NCBI GenBank assembly: GCA_028710385.1
Contig: JAQTUC010000090.1
Span: forward strand, 1-6,082
DNA from: Candidatus Omnitrophota bacterium
GTDB lineage: Bacteria; Omnitrophota; Gorgyraeia; Duberdicusellales; 4484-171
Direction of reading: 5' to 3'
Length of the DNA: 6,082 nt
The position numbers and the translations under genes were made by a program. Below are positions 1 to 5,289 of this stretch, one piece after another. Position 1 is the stretch's first letter; each line of letters opens with the position of its first letter. The notes below the pieces were generated by a model, which had not been told where the DNA came from, made no database searches, and worked only from the letters and a program-made list of their open reading frames with translations.

Positions 1-275
1 TTTGCGCGTTTGTCCAAATCTCCTTCTATTTTTAAAGCAGGGAATTTATTAGGAACTACCCTTACTTTCCATCCGGGAGTATTTGGGGCGCGCCAGCTCT
101 CAGATAAAGCCTCAATCTCCGGAGGCGTTAAGTGCTCGTTGCCGTAACAGAAAACGCAATCCTTTTCCCCTTTCCAGCTGAAAGGTGTTAAGCCGTAGTC
201 TTTGGGCATAACCGGCTCTTCCACATTTACGACAACCCAGCGGTTAACAATAGGATCTTTTCTTAAATCAGGCAT
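1..275 (-). CDS. galT: Galactose-1-phosphate uridylyltransferase family protein, N-terminal part (runs off left edge)
   Basis: This is the first 91 codons of a GalT-like nucleotidyltransferase, read by translating the minus strand by hand; it continues beyond base 1. It opens with MPDLRKDPIVNRWVVV, the usual start of the family. A zinc-type CVFC pair follows at residues 40-43, then HLTPPEIEAL (48-57) and the nucleotide-contacting stretch WKVRVVPNKFPAL (69-81). GalT enzymes swap UMP between UDP-glucose and galactose 1-phosphate; close relatives act on ADP-glucose or other sugar phosphates, so the substrate is not settled. The ATG is preceded by GGAG at 282-285 with a 6-base spacer, which supports the start. 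It lies 88 bases downstream of a second, complete GalT-like gene in the same direction, probably on the same transcript. The visible VVPNKFPAL motif is closer to the family norm than that of its neighbour. The catalytic HPH region is outside the window, so activity cannot be judged. Confidence 0.9.
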   Translation of the reverse strand, partial: MPDLRKDPIVNRWVVVNVEEPVMPKDYGLTPFSWKGEKDCVFCYGNEHLTPPEIEALSESWRAPNTPGWKVRVVPNKFPALKIEGDLDKRA

Positions 276-295
276 TTTTCGCTCCACTCAAATTT

Positions 296-361
296 ACTGT
301 TTACAGTGGATGATCAGCAATGAATTTTTACCTGTAAACTGTACACTGTCAACTGTAAACT
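296..361. repeat. Heptamer tandem repeat with flanking inverted copy between the two galT-like genes
   Basis: Bases 332-361 read as four consecutive 7-base units on the plus strand: CTGTAAA, CTGTACA, CTGTCAA and CTGTAAA, followed by CT. The sequence GTTTACAGT at 299-307 is the exact reverse complement of ACTGTAAAC at 352-360, so a 9-bp stem with a long loop is possible. ACTGT (296-300) and ACAGT (303-307) also form a small dyad. No run of T follows on the transcribed strand, so this is not a typical intrinsic terminator. It fills most of the 88-base gap between the genes and looks like a small intergenic repeat. Its function is unknown. Confidence 0.65.
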
Positions 362-363
362 AT

Positions 364-1371
364 TTACACTTTAGTTTCGGCCAAGAACTTCGCTGCTTCT
401 TCGGGAAGTGTGGGGCAGATATAAAATCCGCTTCCCCATTCAAACCCCGCAACCCTTGTCAGGCGGGGAGTGATTTCTATGTGCCAATGATAATCTTCTT
501 CAATAGTTGACCAGTAACCAGGGTAAGGCCTTCTGAAAGGCGCCGTATGAACAACGTAATTATACGGCGGGTCATTTAATAAAACTTTTAGCTTAAGGAG
601 AACTTTCTTGAATACCCTTGCAAGCCCTCCGATATTTTTGTCGCAAACATTATAAAAATCCGGAGAATGATCTTTGGGAAGTATCCATACTTCAAACGGG
701 AAACGCGGAGCAAAAGGAACCATAGCGACAAAACCGTCTTCATCCAAAACAATACGCTCGCCTTCGCTTAGCTCCTGGCGGATTATATCGCAGAAGACGC
801 AGCGCTCATGATAACTGTAATAAGACTTTGAACCTTCCAGTTCCTCTTTTACTCTTTTTAAATTTACCGGGGTTGCGATAAGCTGGCTGCGCGCGTGTTT
901 TATCCTTCCTCCGCCTGCATCCCAACCGTAATTTTTAAATGCCAAAACATATTTTATGCGGCTGTCTTTTCCAAGCTCTCTAAATCGCAGGCAATAGGTG
1001 GTTAAAATATCTCTGACGTAATCCTCTCCCAAATCAGCGATATTATGTATATGCTCAGGGGTCTCTATTACAACCTCATGACTGCCTGCTGCATTTATCA
1101 AATCATAAGGGCCTTTGCCCTTTTTCCAGAGTTCTACGTTGGGGTTCAAAAACGGTTTCTTGCTGGGAACGACCCGGACGCGCCAATTTCCCTGGTTATC
1201 TTTTATGGAAAATATTTCGGGAGGGGTCTGCTGCTCCTTGCCTTTGCAGAAAGGGCATTCCTTTTCAGCAGGCGCAGAGTCAACATGAGGAAAATCCTTA
1301 GGCCTGCGCGCCCGCTCTGTTGAAATTATAACCCATCTTCCAAGAATGGGATCTTTTCTTAATTGTGGCAT
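364..1371 (-). CDS. GalT-family (HIT superfamily) nucleotidyltransferase with altered active-site motif
   Basis: This is a complete 335-residue protein of the galactose-1-phosphate uridylyltransferase family, close to the usual family length (about 320-350). It has two HIT-like halves. Visible landmarks are the start MPQLRKDPILGRWVIIS; CPFC (C39, C42) and H107 in TPEH as zinc ligands by comparison with E. coli GalT; KHARSQLIATP at 158-168; a second CxxC (C191, C194); and YHWHIEITPRL (294-304) in the C-terminal half. In canonical enzymes the central motif is HPHxQ, whose second histidine takes up UMP. Here it reads H159-A-R161-S-Q163, so the zinc-binding histidine and the glutamine remain but the nucleophile is arginine. 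The VPNKFPAL stretch is also altered, to VPSKKPFL. The ATG is the only plausible start, because a stop lies six codons upstream in frame, yet no clear ribosome binding site precedes it. The family call is firm. Ordinary GalT activity is doubtful, and a changed substrate or a non-catalytic role is possible. Confidence 0.9.
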   Translation of the reverse strand: MPQLRKDPILGRWVIISTERARRPKDFPHVDSAPAEKECPFCKGKEQQTPPEIFSIKDNQGNWRVRVVPSKKPFLNPNVELWKKGKGPYDLINAAGSHEVVIETPEHIHNIADLGEDYVRDILTTYCLRFRELGKDSRIKYVLAFKNYGWDAGGGRIKHARSQLIATPVNLKRVKEELEGSKSYYSYHERCVFCDIIRQELSEGERIVLDEDGFVAMVPFAPRFPFEVWILPKDHSPDFYNVCDKNIGGLARVFKKVLLKLKVLLNDPPYNYVVHTAPFRRPYPGYWSTIEEDYHWHIEITPRLTRVAGFEWGSGFYICPTLPEEAAKFLAETKV

Positions 1372-1391
1372 AAACGAATTGTTTTGTCAGG

Positions 1392-1424
1392 CGGTCCTTA
1401 TAATATTAAGAAAGCTTAAGACCG
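1392..1424 (-). promoter_or_regulatory. Imperfect dyad near the galT transcription start
   Basis: CGGTCCTTA at 1392-1400 pairs with TAAGACCG at 1417-1424, giving eight pairs and one bulged base around a 16-base loop. One arm spans the expected transcription start of the promoter just upstream; the rest lies in the roughly 50-base leader of the first galT-like gene. It could be an operator or a leader hairpin. Nothing in the sequence identifies a binding protein. Confidence 0.3.
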
Positions 1425-1428
1425 GTAT

Positions 1429-1456
1429 ATTATAACAATCGTAAACTAAATTGCAA
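1429..1456 (-). promoter_or_regulatory. Sigma-70-type promoter for the galT-like pair
   Basis: On the minus strand there is a perfect TATAAT (-10, bases 1434-1429), preceded directly by TGT, which makes an extended -10 element. TTGCAA (bases 1456-1451) lies 16 bases upstream and matches four of six positions of the -35 consensus. Transcription would start near base 1422, about 50 bases before the ATG at 1371. The -35 element overlaps one arm of the small hairpin that follows the secretin gene. This supports separate expression of the galT pair from the secretion operon. Confidence 0.65.
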
Positions 1457-1471
1457 GAAAATATTTCTTGC
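1453..1471 (-). terminator. Small hairpin downstream of the secretin gene, possible weak terminator
   Basis: GCAAGAAA (1453-1460) and TTTCTTGC (1464-1471) are perfect 8-bp arms around a 3-base loop. On the transcribed strand the hairpin is followed by AATTTAGTTT, only a loose T-rich tail. It lies about 45 bases after the secretin stop and is the best candidate for the end of the operon. The stem is AT-rich and the T tract is broken, so termination would be inefficient if it occurs at all. Confidence 0.35.
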
Positions 1472-1514
1472 CGACGATAGCGGTATCTATGCCGTAAATG
1501 TTAAACCATTAGCG

Positions 1515-3464
1515 TCAATAAATAAGGGTGATATTGAATTTTTTCCTTTCCTCGTTTAAGCTTTTAGGGAAGGGCGGGAAAGGAAGCGCCTGATCTATGG
1601 TTTTTAACGCATAGGCATTTAGCTTAAAATTATTGCTCTTTATGATACGGGGCTCCTCAGCCAGGGTGCCTTGTGGCGAAAGAGTAAACGCCACCTCAAC
1701 CTCTCCTTTTTCCGAACGAGGTTTTGTGTATTTTGCTATATCGTTTATGCGTCCGTTTACCAAATTACAGTAATCATCCGGGCGGATTTCTCCGGACAGA
1801 TTGGTTTTTGGATACACTATCCTGTCTTTCACAATCTCACCATTGACCATGTCCACGATTGCTCCGTTTTCCGGTTTAATTTCTGTAAAATCCGTATAAG
1901 CTTCTTCTCCGGATATAATATGCGGGGTAAGCAGAATAACCAAATCAGTTTTTGTAATTTCATCGCTTGTGCTGCTGAAGAAATAACGTAAGCCGGGCAA
2001 ATCGCCAAGTATAGGCACCTTCTTTACTGTTTTATTGTGCTGGTCCTGCCGAAGCCCTCCTATGACTATTGTAACTCCGTCTTTTACCATAACTGTTGTT
2101 TCTGCTTCTGAGGTTGTTACAATCGGCACTTCTGTCTTTTTATCTTGTGATATAAGGGTCCTTGTTTCCGCAGAGCTTACCTCGGGTTTTATCTTCATAG
2201 TCACAAAACCCTTTTCGTTGATTAACGGAGTTACAAAAAGTTTAATTCCGGTTTCAACAAAATTAACGGTTTCAGCGGTGACAGCGTTGCCTTCTGTCTG
2301 CGTTACGGCTGATGTAATATATGCGTCTTTTGTTCCTACAAGAATTTTGGCTTCCTGATTATTTAAAACCATAATCCGCGGGCTTGAAAGTATTTTTGTA
2401 TCGCCCACTGTGCGCAGTAAATCCAGAATTGCCGAATAATCTCCGGGTGCGCTAGGCGTACCGGTTGCCGTGCTTAATATAAGCGCACCGGTTGGATTTA
2501 TCGGAAGCGCAGCGCTTGCCTGAAAATGTTTTTTTATCCAGTAATTCCAGTCAATACCCATTTCAAGCTTATCCGAGGGCTTTACCTCTATTACCTGGGC
2601 GTCAATAAGAACCTGCGCAGATTTTTCATCAAACGCGCTTACAATATTGGAAATGTCTTCTATCTTTTTTGGATAATCCGTAACAAGTATTCTATTGGTG
2701 CGCTCGTCAAAACGCACAGAGCCCACCCCCTTTGTGATTATTTCCTGGATTTTAGCGTTTAGTTTATCCGCCTGCGCGTAATTTAAGCTAAATACCTTTG
2801 TTTCAAGAGGCAGGTCGGTTTCATTTATAAATTTTTCCATCTCTTCTATCCTCTGCGCACTGTCAATCAGAGAAATTGTGTTTGAGCCTTCATCAACTAC
2901 GATCTTTCCTATGTTTGTTTTCATTTGCCCGAGCGCTTTTGATAAATCATTTGCTTTTGCGTATTTTAATTTGATTGTCTTGGCTTCTTTTTTGTCCTGG
3001 AAACGCTCTCCGTAGGAAACTTCATAATCGCGCTGCGTCATTACGTTTATTATATTTCCTTTTTTTTCGTAAGCGAGATCGTTGCTTAAAACAACTATTT
3101 CAAACGCATCCCAGGTGTCTATGTTTTTCAAAAACAAAGTTACCCTGCCGGTCACGTTTTTCCCGACAACGATATTTAGATTGCTCCTTGAAGCAAGCAT
3201 TTTTAAAACATCAACTATATCCATGCCTTTTATATCAAGAGAGATTTTCCCCGGAAGCTCCTGGGGGACAGCTGTTGAAACAGGCCTAACCGCTGCTTTG
3301 GCTGCAACAGGCTGGGTTTCTTTAATCTGTTCAGCTGGCTGTGTATCCGTTGACTGTGCCTGTTCGCCTGAATCTTCCGGCATAAGACCCGGGCCTGCCT
3401 CGGCGAAAGCCAGATTAAAAGAAAATACTGCCGAAATAATAAGTGCTAATATTTTTTTACTCAT
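1515..3464 (-). CDS. PilQ/GspD-type outer-membrane secretin with a C-terminal TonB/TolA-like domain
   Basis: This 649-residue protein should form the multimeric outer-membrane gate of a type IV pilus or type II secretion system. A signal peptide (MSKKILALIISAVFSF, likely cut after AFA at 19-21) is followed by a Pro/Gln/Thr-rich linker to about residue 70. Next come an STN/N0-like domain (about 72-145), two secretin N-repeats (about 161-217 and 222-280) and the secretin core (about 285-517). The core contains the signature VPILGDLPGLRYFF (483-496) and the closing strand TDLVILLTPHII (506-517). Secretins normally end soon after this, sometimes with a short pilotin-binding tail. Here a further 130 residues follow, and the last 95 or so read as a TonB/TolA C-terminal fold: GEVEVAFTLSPQG (587-599), then ALKTIDQALPFPPFP ending at 633, then FNITLIY at the end. 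The start used has GAGGAGG just upstream. A GTG 18 codons earlier lies inside a palindromic repeat and is rejected. It is the last gene of the string, behind the GspC/PilP-like gene. Confidence 0.93.
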   Translation of the reverse strand: MSKKILALIISAVFSFNLAFAEAGPGLMPEDSGEQAQSTDTQPAEQIKETQPVAAKAAVRPVSTAVPQELPGKISLDIKGMDIVDVLKMLASRSNLNIVVGKNVTGRVTLFLKNIDTWDAFEIVVLSNDLAYEKKGNIINVMTQRDYEVSYGERFQDKKEAKTIKLKYAKANDLSKALGQMKTNIGKIVVDEGSNTISLIDSAQRIEEMEKFINETDLPLETKVFSLNYAQADKLNAKIQEIITKGVGSVRFDERTNRILVTDYPKKIEDISNIVSAFDEKSAQVLIDAQVIEVKPSDKLEMGIDWNYWIKKHFQASAALPINPTGALILSTATGTPSAPGDYSAILDLLRTVGDTKILSSPRIMVLNNQEAKILVGTKDAYITSAVTQTEGNAVTAETVNFVETGIKLFVTPLINEKGFVTMKIKPEVSSAETRTLISQDKKTEVPIVTTSEAETTVMVKDGVTIVIGGLRQDQHNKTVKKVPILGDLPGLRYFFSSTSDEITKTDLVILLTPHIISGEEAYTDFTEIKPENGAIVDMVNGEIVKDRIVYPKTNLSGEIRPDDYCNLVNGRINDIAKYTKPRSEKGEVEVAFTLSPQGTLAEEPRIIKSNNFKLNAYALKTIDQALPFPPFPKSLNEERKKFNITLIY

Positions 3465-3468
3465 ATTT

Positions 3469-3476
3469 ACCTCCTC
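3469..3476 (-). promoter_or_regulatory. Strong ribosome binding site that sets the secretin start
   Basis: The minus strand reads GAGGAGGT followed by AAAT and then the ATG at 3464, a near-ideal Shine-Dalgarno match. It decides in favour of the start that begins with a signal peptide. The longer GTG start at 3518 would add 18 residues encoded by an inverted repeat. The site lies six bases downstream of that perfect palindrome. Confidence 0.85.
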
Positions 3477-3482
3477 AATGAG

Positions 3483-3511
3483 CCCCGTTAGAAATTCTGT
3501 TTCTAACGGGG
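3483..3511. repeat. Perfect 12-bp inverted repeat upstream of the secretin gene
   Basis: The arms CCCCGTTAGAAA (3483-3494) and TTTCTAACGGGG (3500-3511) are exact reverse complements around a 5-base loop. This would form a stable hairpin in RNA just 5' of the secretin ribosome binding site. No T run follows, so it is not an intrinsic terminator. It looks like a dispersed palindromic element; the tidy open frame through it is a by-product. Confidence 0.75.
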
Positions 3512-3515
3512 TGGG

Positions 3516-3560
3516 CACGTGATTTTTTCAAACGCGAAGCGCGCGGAAAAAATCACAGTG
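3516..3560. repeat. Long inverted repeat, REP-like hairpin
   Basis: GTGATTTTTTC (3519-3529) and GAAAAAATCAC (3546-3556) are perfect 11-bp arms. CAC (3516-3518) and GTG (3558-3560) extend the stem past one bulged A. The 16-base loop holds a CGCG...CGCG mini-dyad around AAG. It has no terminator-like tail on the transcribed strand. Its inner part resembles the element at 3621-3647. Confidence 0.7.
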
Positions 3561-3566
3561 CGAATT

Positions 3567-3605
3567 GATACTGAGGACGCGACGAACGAGAGCGTCCGAA
3601 GTATC
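3567..3605. repeat. Imperfect 14-bp inverted repeat, REP-like hairpin
   Basis: GATACTGAGGACGC (3567-3580) pairs with GCGTCCGAAGTATC (3592-3605) at 12 of 14 positions around an 11-base loop. The two mismatches sit together in the middle of the stem. It is the third hairpin in a row in this gap between two operon genes. Confidence 0.7.
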
Positions 3606-3620
3606 TAAAACAACTTTCTA

Positions 3621-3647
3621 TTTTCAAGCATGAAGCACTCGGAAAAA
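3621..3647. repeat. Diverged copy of the element at 3525-3551
   Basis: The pattern TTTTCAA, four bases, GAAGC, three bases, CGGAAAAA occurs here and again at 3525-3551, 96 bases away. All 20 fixed positions are identical and the seven spacer bases vary. TTTTC and GAAAA can pair, giving a short stem. It suggests that the gap was built up from repeated units. Confidence 0.55.
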
Positions 3648-3658
3648 CGATGCGCTCA

Positions 3659-4255
3659 TTACAAATAAAGTTCATACATTTGCCCTTCATAATTTAAAAT
3701 TATTTTTCCTTCCAGTATTTCGGCAAGCTGCATTTCCCCCATAAATTGCCCTTTTCTTAAATAATAAGTTTTCTGGGCTTTTTTATCCTCAATAACTGCC
3801 TGGGGCTCATCGCCCGAAACTATTCCGACAAGATTTATATCCTTTATTAAATCAGCGCTCGCCGCGCCTATTGGTTTTTCCAAATCAGCGCTTATGCCCT
3901 GGAATATGTTACGGCCTTTTATCCCTGTTGAATAAAAATCGTATGGCTTTATCTGCGTTTTGTCAGCCTGCATTTCTTTTCTTGCCGGAAGCTTTGTCTT
4001 TGTTTCTACCTGCGGCAATTTTATTTTTTTGGGGGCAAGAACCGGATGAATTATTGAGATGGTTAAATATAAAAACGAAACAAAAAATATAAATTTTATA
4101 GTTTTATTCAGGCCTATACCGGAAAAATTAAATGAAAATCTGCCCGCGCTGTTTTTGAGGTTTTTGGGGGAGGCAAAGACGGCTGCGTTGTTGCTCTTTT
4201 TGTTCATCCTTATAAGCCTTAACAGTTTTTCTTCCGGTAAAATGCTATCTTTCAT
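3659..4255 (-). CDS. GspC/PilP-like inner-membrane protein with an HR domain
   Basis: This 198-residue protein probably links the inner-membrane platform to the periplasmic part of the secretin. It has a basic cytoplasmic N-terminus of about 52 residues beginning MKDSILPEEKLLRLIR. One membrane segment follows at about 53-70 (IKFIFFVSFLYLTISII), then a Lys/Pro/Thr-rich linker (about 71-105). A C-terminal GspC-type homology region starts near FYSTGIKGRNIFQG (107-120) and contains IKDINLVGIVSGDEPQAVIE (137-156) and the beta-strand-rich end. In type II systems this region binds the first N domain of GspD, and PilP does the same for PilQ. There is no C-terminal PDZ domain, unlike classic GspC, and no lipoprotein box, unlike classic PilP, so neither gene symbol is used. 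The ATG overlaps the ATPase gene upstream by 11 bases; AAGG with a 7-base spacer precedes it. The secretin follows downstream after a repeat-filled gap. Confidence 0.8.
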   Translation of the reverse strand: MKDSILPEEKLLRLIRMNKKSNNAAVFASPKNLKNSAGRFSFNFSGIGLNKTIKFIFFVSFLYLTISIIHPVLAPKKIKLPQVETKTKLPARKEMQADKTQIKPYDFYSTGIKGRNIFQGISADLEKPIGAASADLIKDINLVGIVSGDEPQAVIEDKKAQKTYYLRKGQFMGEMQLAEILEGKIILNYEGQMYELYL

Positions 4256-5069
4256 ATTCCTGCCTTAAAATTATTAGTTTTTTTATTATGTCAGCGTCAA
4301 TTTTTTCTTTTTCATACATAACCAGAGCTTCAAGAGCGTCATGACAGACCATGGATATTTTACGGGGGTAGCCCTGCGTATATTCGTAAATAAGTTTTAT
4401 TGCCTCCTCGTCAAACAATGGAATGTCTCTTCGGTAACCGGCCTGCCTTAACCTGAAATTTATCATCTGTTTTGTTTCAAATTCATCAAGCGGGTTAATG
4501 GTATATTTTAATGCGATTCTGTCCATAAAATTGTTTATTTTTTTTATACGCGGAAGAAGCTCGGCCTGCGCCATAATCACAAGCTGCAGCAATTTATATT
4601 CGTTGGTTTCGTAATTAAGCAGCGTCCTTAAAAGTTCAAGGCTCTCGGGAGATATTTTTTGCGCTTCATCAATAAGAAGTATTATGGTTTTGTTTTCTTC
4701 AACGCCCTTTTGATAAAGATATTTTTCAAGCGCTTCTTTAAAATCAAGCGTTGATTTAAAATCAGGGTTTATGCCGAACATTTTTACCAGCGTATAGAGA
4801 AACTGGAATTCGGATTTAAAATTCGGGTCTAAAATCATATGGAAAACATAATCGTGTTCTGTCTCAAAAGCCTGCAAAAGCGCGCGTGAAAGAGTGGTTT
4901 TGCCGGTACCGACATCACCCAAAACCAGGCATAGGCCGCGGCGAAGCCGAACGGCAATCTCAAGGCGCTTAAGCGCAGTTTCATGGCTCGTTGAGTGGTA
5001 CAAAAATTCCGGATCCGGGCTTGTTGAAAACGGCTCTTTGTCCAGTTCAAGCACTTTAAAGTAACTCAT
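4245..5069 (-). CDS. ExeA/GspA-type AAA+ ATPase
   Basis: This is a 274-residue cytoplasmic ATPase of the ExeA/GspA group. The N-terminal signature PFSTSPDPEFLY (13-24) is typical of the group. It is followed by Walker A GDVGTGKTT (51-59), Walker B IILLIDEAQ (129-137), a sensor-1-like stretch LQLVIMAQAEL (161-171), an arginine-finger candidate R184 in FMDRIALKY, and the sensor-2-like GYPRKISMVCHDAL (233-246). In Aeromonas, ExeA with ExeB uses ATP to help place the secretin in the outer membrane. That ExeA has a membrane segment and a C-terminal peptidoglycan-binding domain; this protein ends right after the AAA+ module and has neither. The start has AAAGGA with an 8-base spacer and lies inside the end of the MerR-like gene (14-base overlap), so the two are probably translationally coupled. 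A role in secretin or pilus assembly is inferred from context; the fold call is firm. Confidence 0.9.
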   Translation of the reverse strand: MSYFKVLELDKEPFSTSPDPEFLYHSTSHETALKRLEIAVRLRRGLCLVLGDVGTGKTTLSRALLQAFETEHDYVFHMILDPNFKSEFQFLYTLVKMFGINPDFKSTLDFKEALEKYLYQKGVEENKTIILLIDEAQKISPESLELLRTLLNYETNEYKLLQLVIMAQAELLPRIKKINNFMDRIALKYTINPLDEFETKQMINFRLRQAGYRRDIPLFDEEAIKLIYEYTQGYPRKISMVCHDALEALVMYEKEKIDADIIKKLIILRQEYER

Positions 5070-5283
5070 TTTTTATTTCCTTTAAGGATTTACCTGCTCT
5101 GCGCAGGTTTCTTATTTCCTTAAGCACGCCGGCTGTTGAATCGTCAAAATACCTGAAACGCGTTTCAGGGCTTCTGCTTATTTCCTTAATAAGGCCTATC
5201 TTAAGGTAATATTTAAGGGTATGTATGGAATACCCGGTTATCCTCGCAAGATCTTTTATAAGATAAATCTGGTTTGTTCCCAT
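5056..5283 (-). CDS. Small MerR-type helix-turn-helix DNA-binding protein
   Basis: This 75-residue protein is essentially only the MerR winged-helix DNA-binding domain. Visible features are YLIKDLARITGYSIHTLKYY (7-26) as the first helix-turn-helix, then YYLKIGLI (25-32), which matches the family's YYxxxGLI hallmark. The wing RFRYFDDS (42-49) follows, and the closing helices include LRRAGKSLKEIKNEL (60-74). Full MerR regulators go on with a coiled-coil dimerisation helix and an effector-binding domain; both are missing here, so it cannot sense ligands in the classic way. It sits six bases after the PilO-like gene and overlaps the ATPase gene by 14 bases, so it is a true operon member. Autoregulation of this operon, or a DNA- or partner-binding role with the ATPase, are both possible; neither is shown. 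No good ribosome binding site precedes the ATG, so translation may depend on the upstream gene. Confidence 0.85.
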   Translation of the reverse strand: MGTNQIYLIKDLARITGYSIHTLKYYLKIGLIKEISRSPETRFRYFDDSTAGVLKEIRNLRRAGKSLKEIKNELL

Positions 5284-5289
5284 ATGTAT

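Noticed and set aside
332..361. Possible CRISPR or iteron array
   Set aside because: The units are only 7 bases and directly adjacent with no spacers, there are just four, and no cas or replication gene is nearby.
202..510. 102-codon plus-strand open frame
   Set aside because: It crosses both galT-like genes and the repeat between them on the opposite strand. Both minus-strand genes match a known family.
3462..3518. GTG start 18 codons upstream for the secretin
   Set aside because: The extra residues are encoded by a palindromic repeat, while the internal ATG has a near-ideal GAGGAGG site and begins a clear signal peptide.
3082..3522. 146-codon plus-strand open frame
   Set aside because: It lies opposite the secretin N-terminal region, which has clear domain motifs. 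Its protein has no recognisable pattern.
3483..3605. Hairpins read as intrinsic terminators of the upstream gene
   Set aside because: None is followed by a T run on the transcribed strand, and the secretin has no obvious promoter of its own after them.
4835..5050. 71-codon minus-strand open frame within the ATPase gene
   Set aside because: It is in another frame of a gene with Walker A and B motifs and has no independent support.
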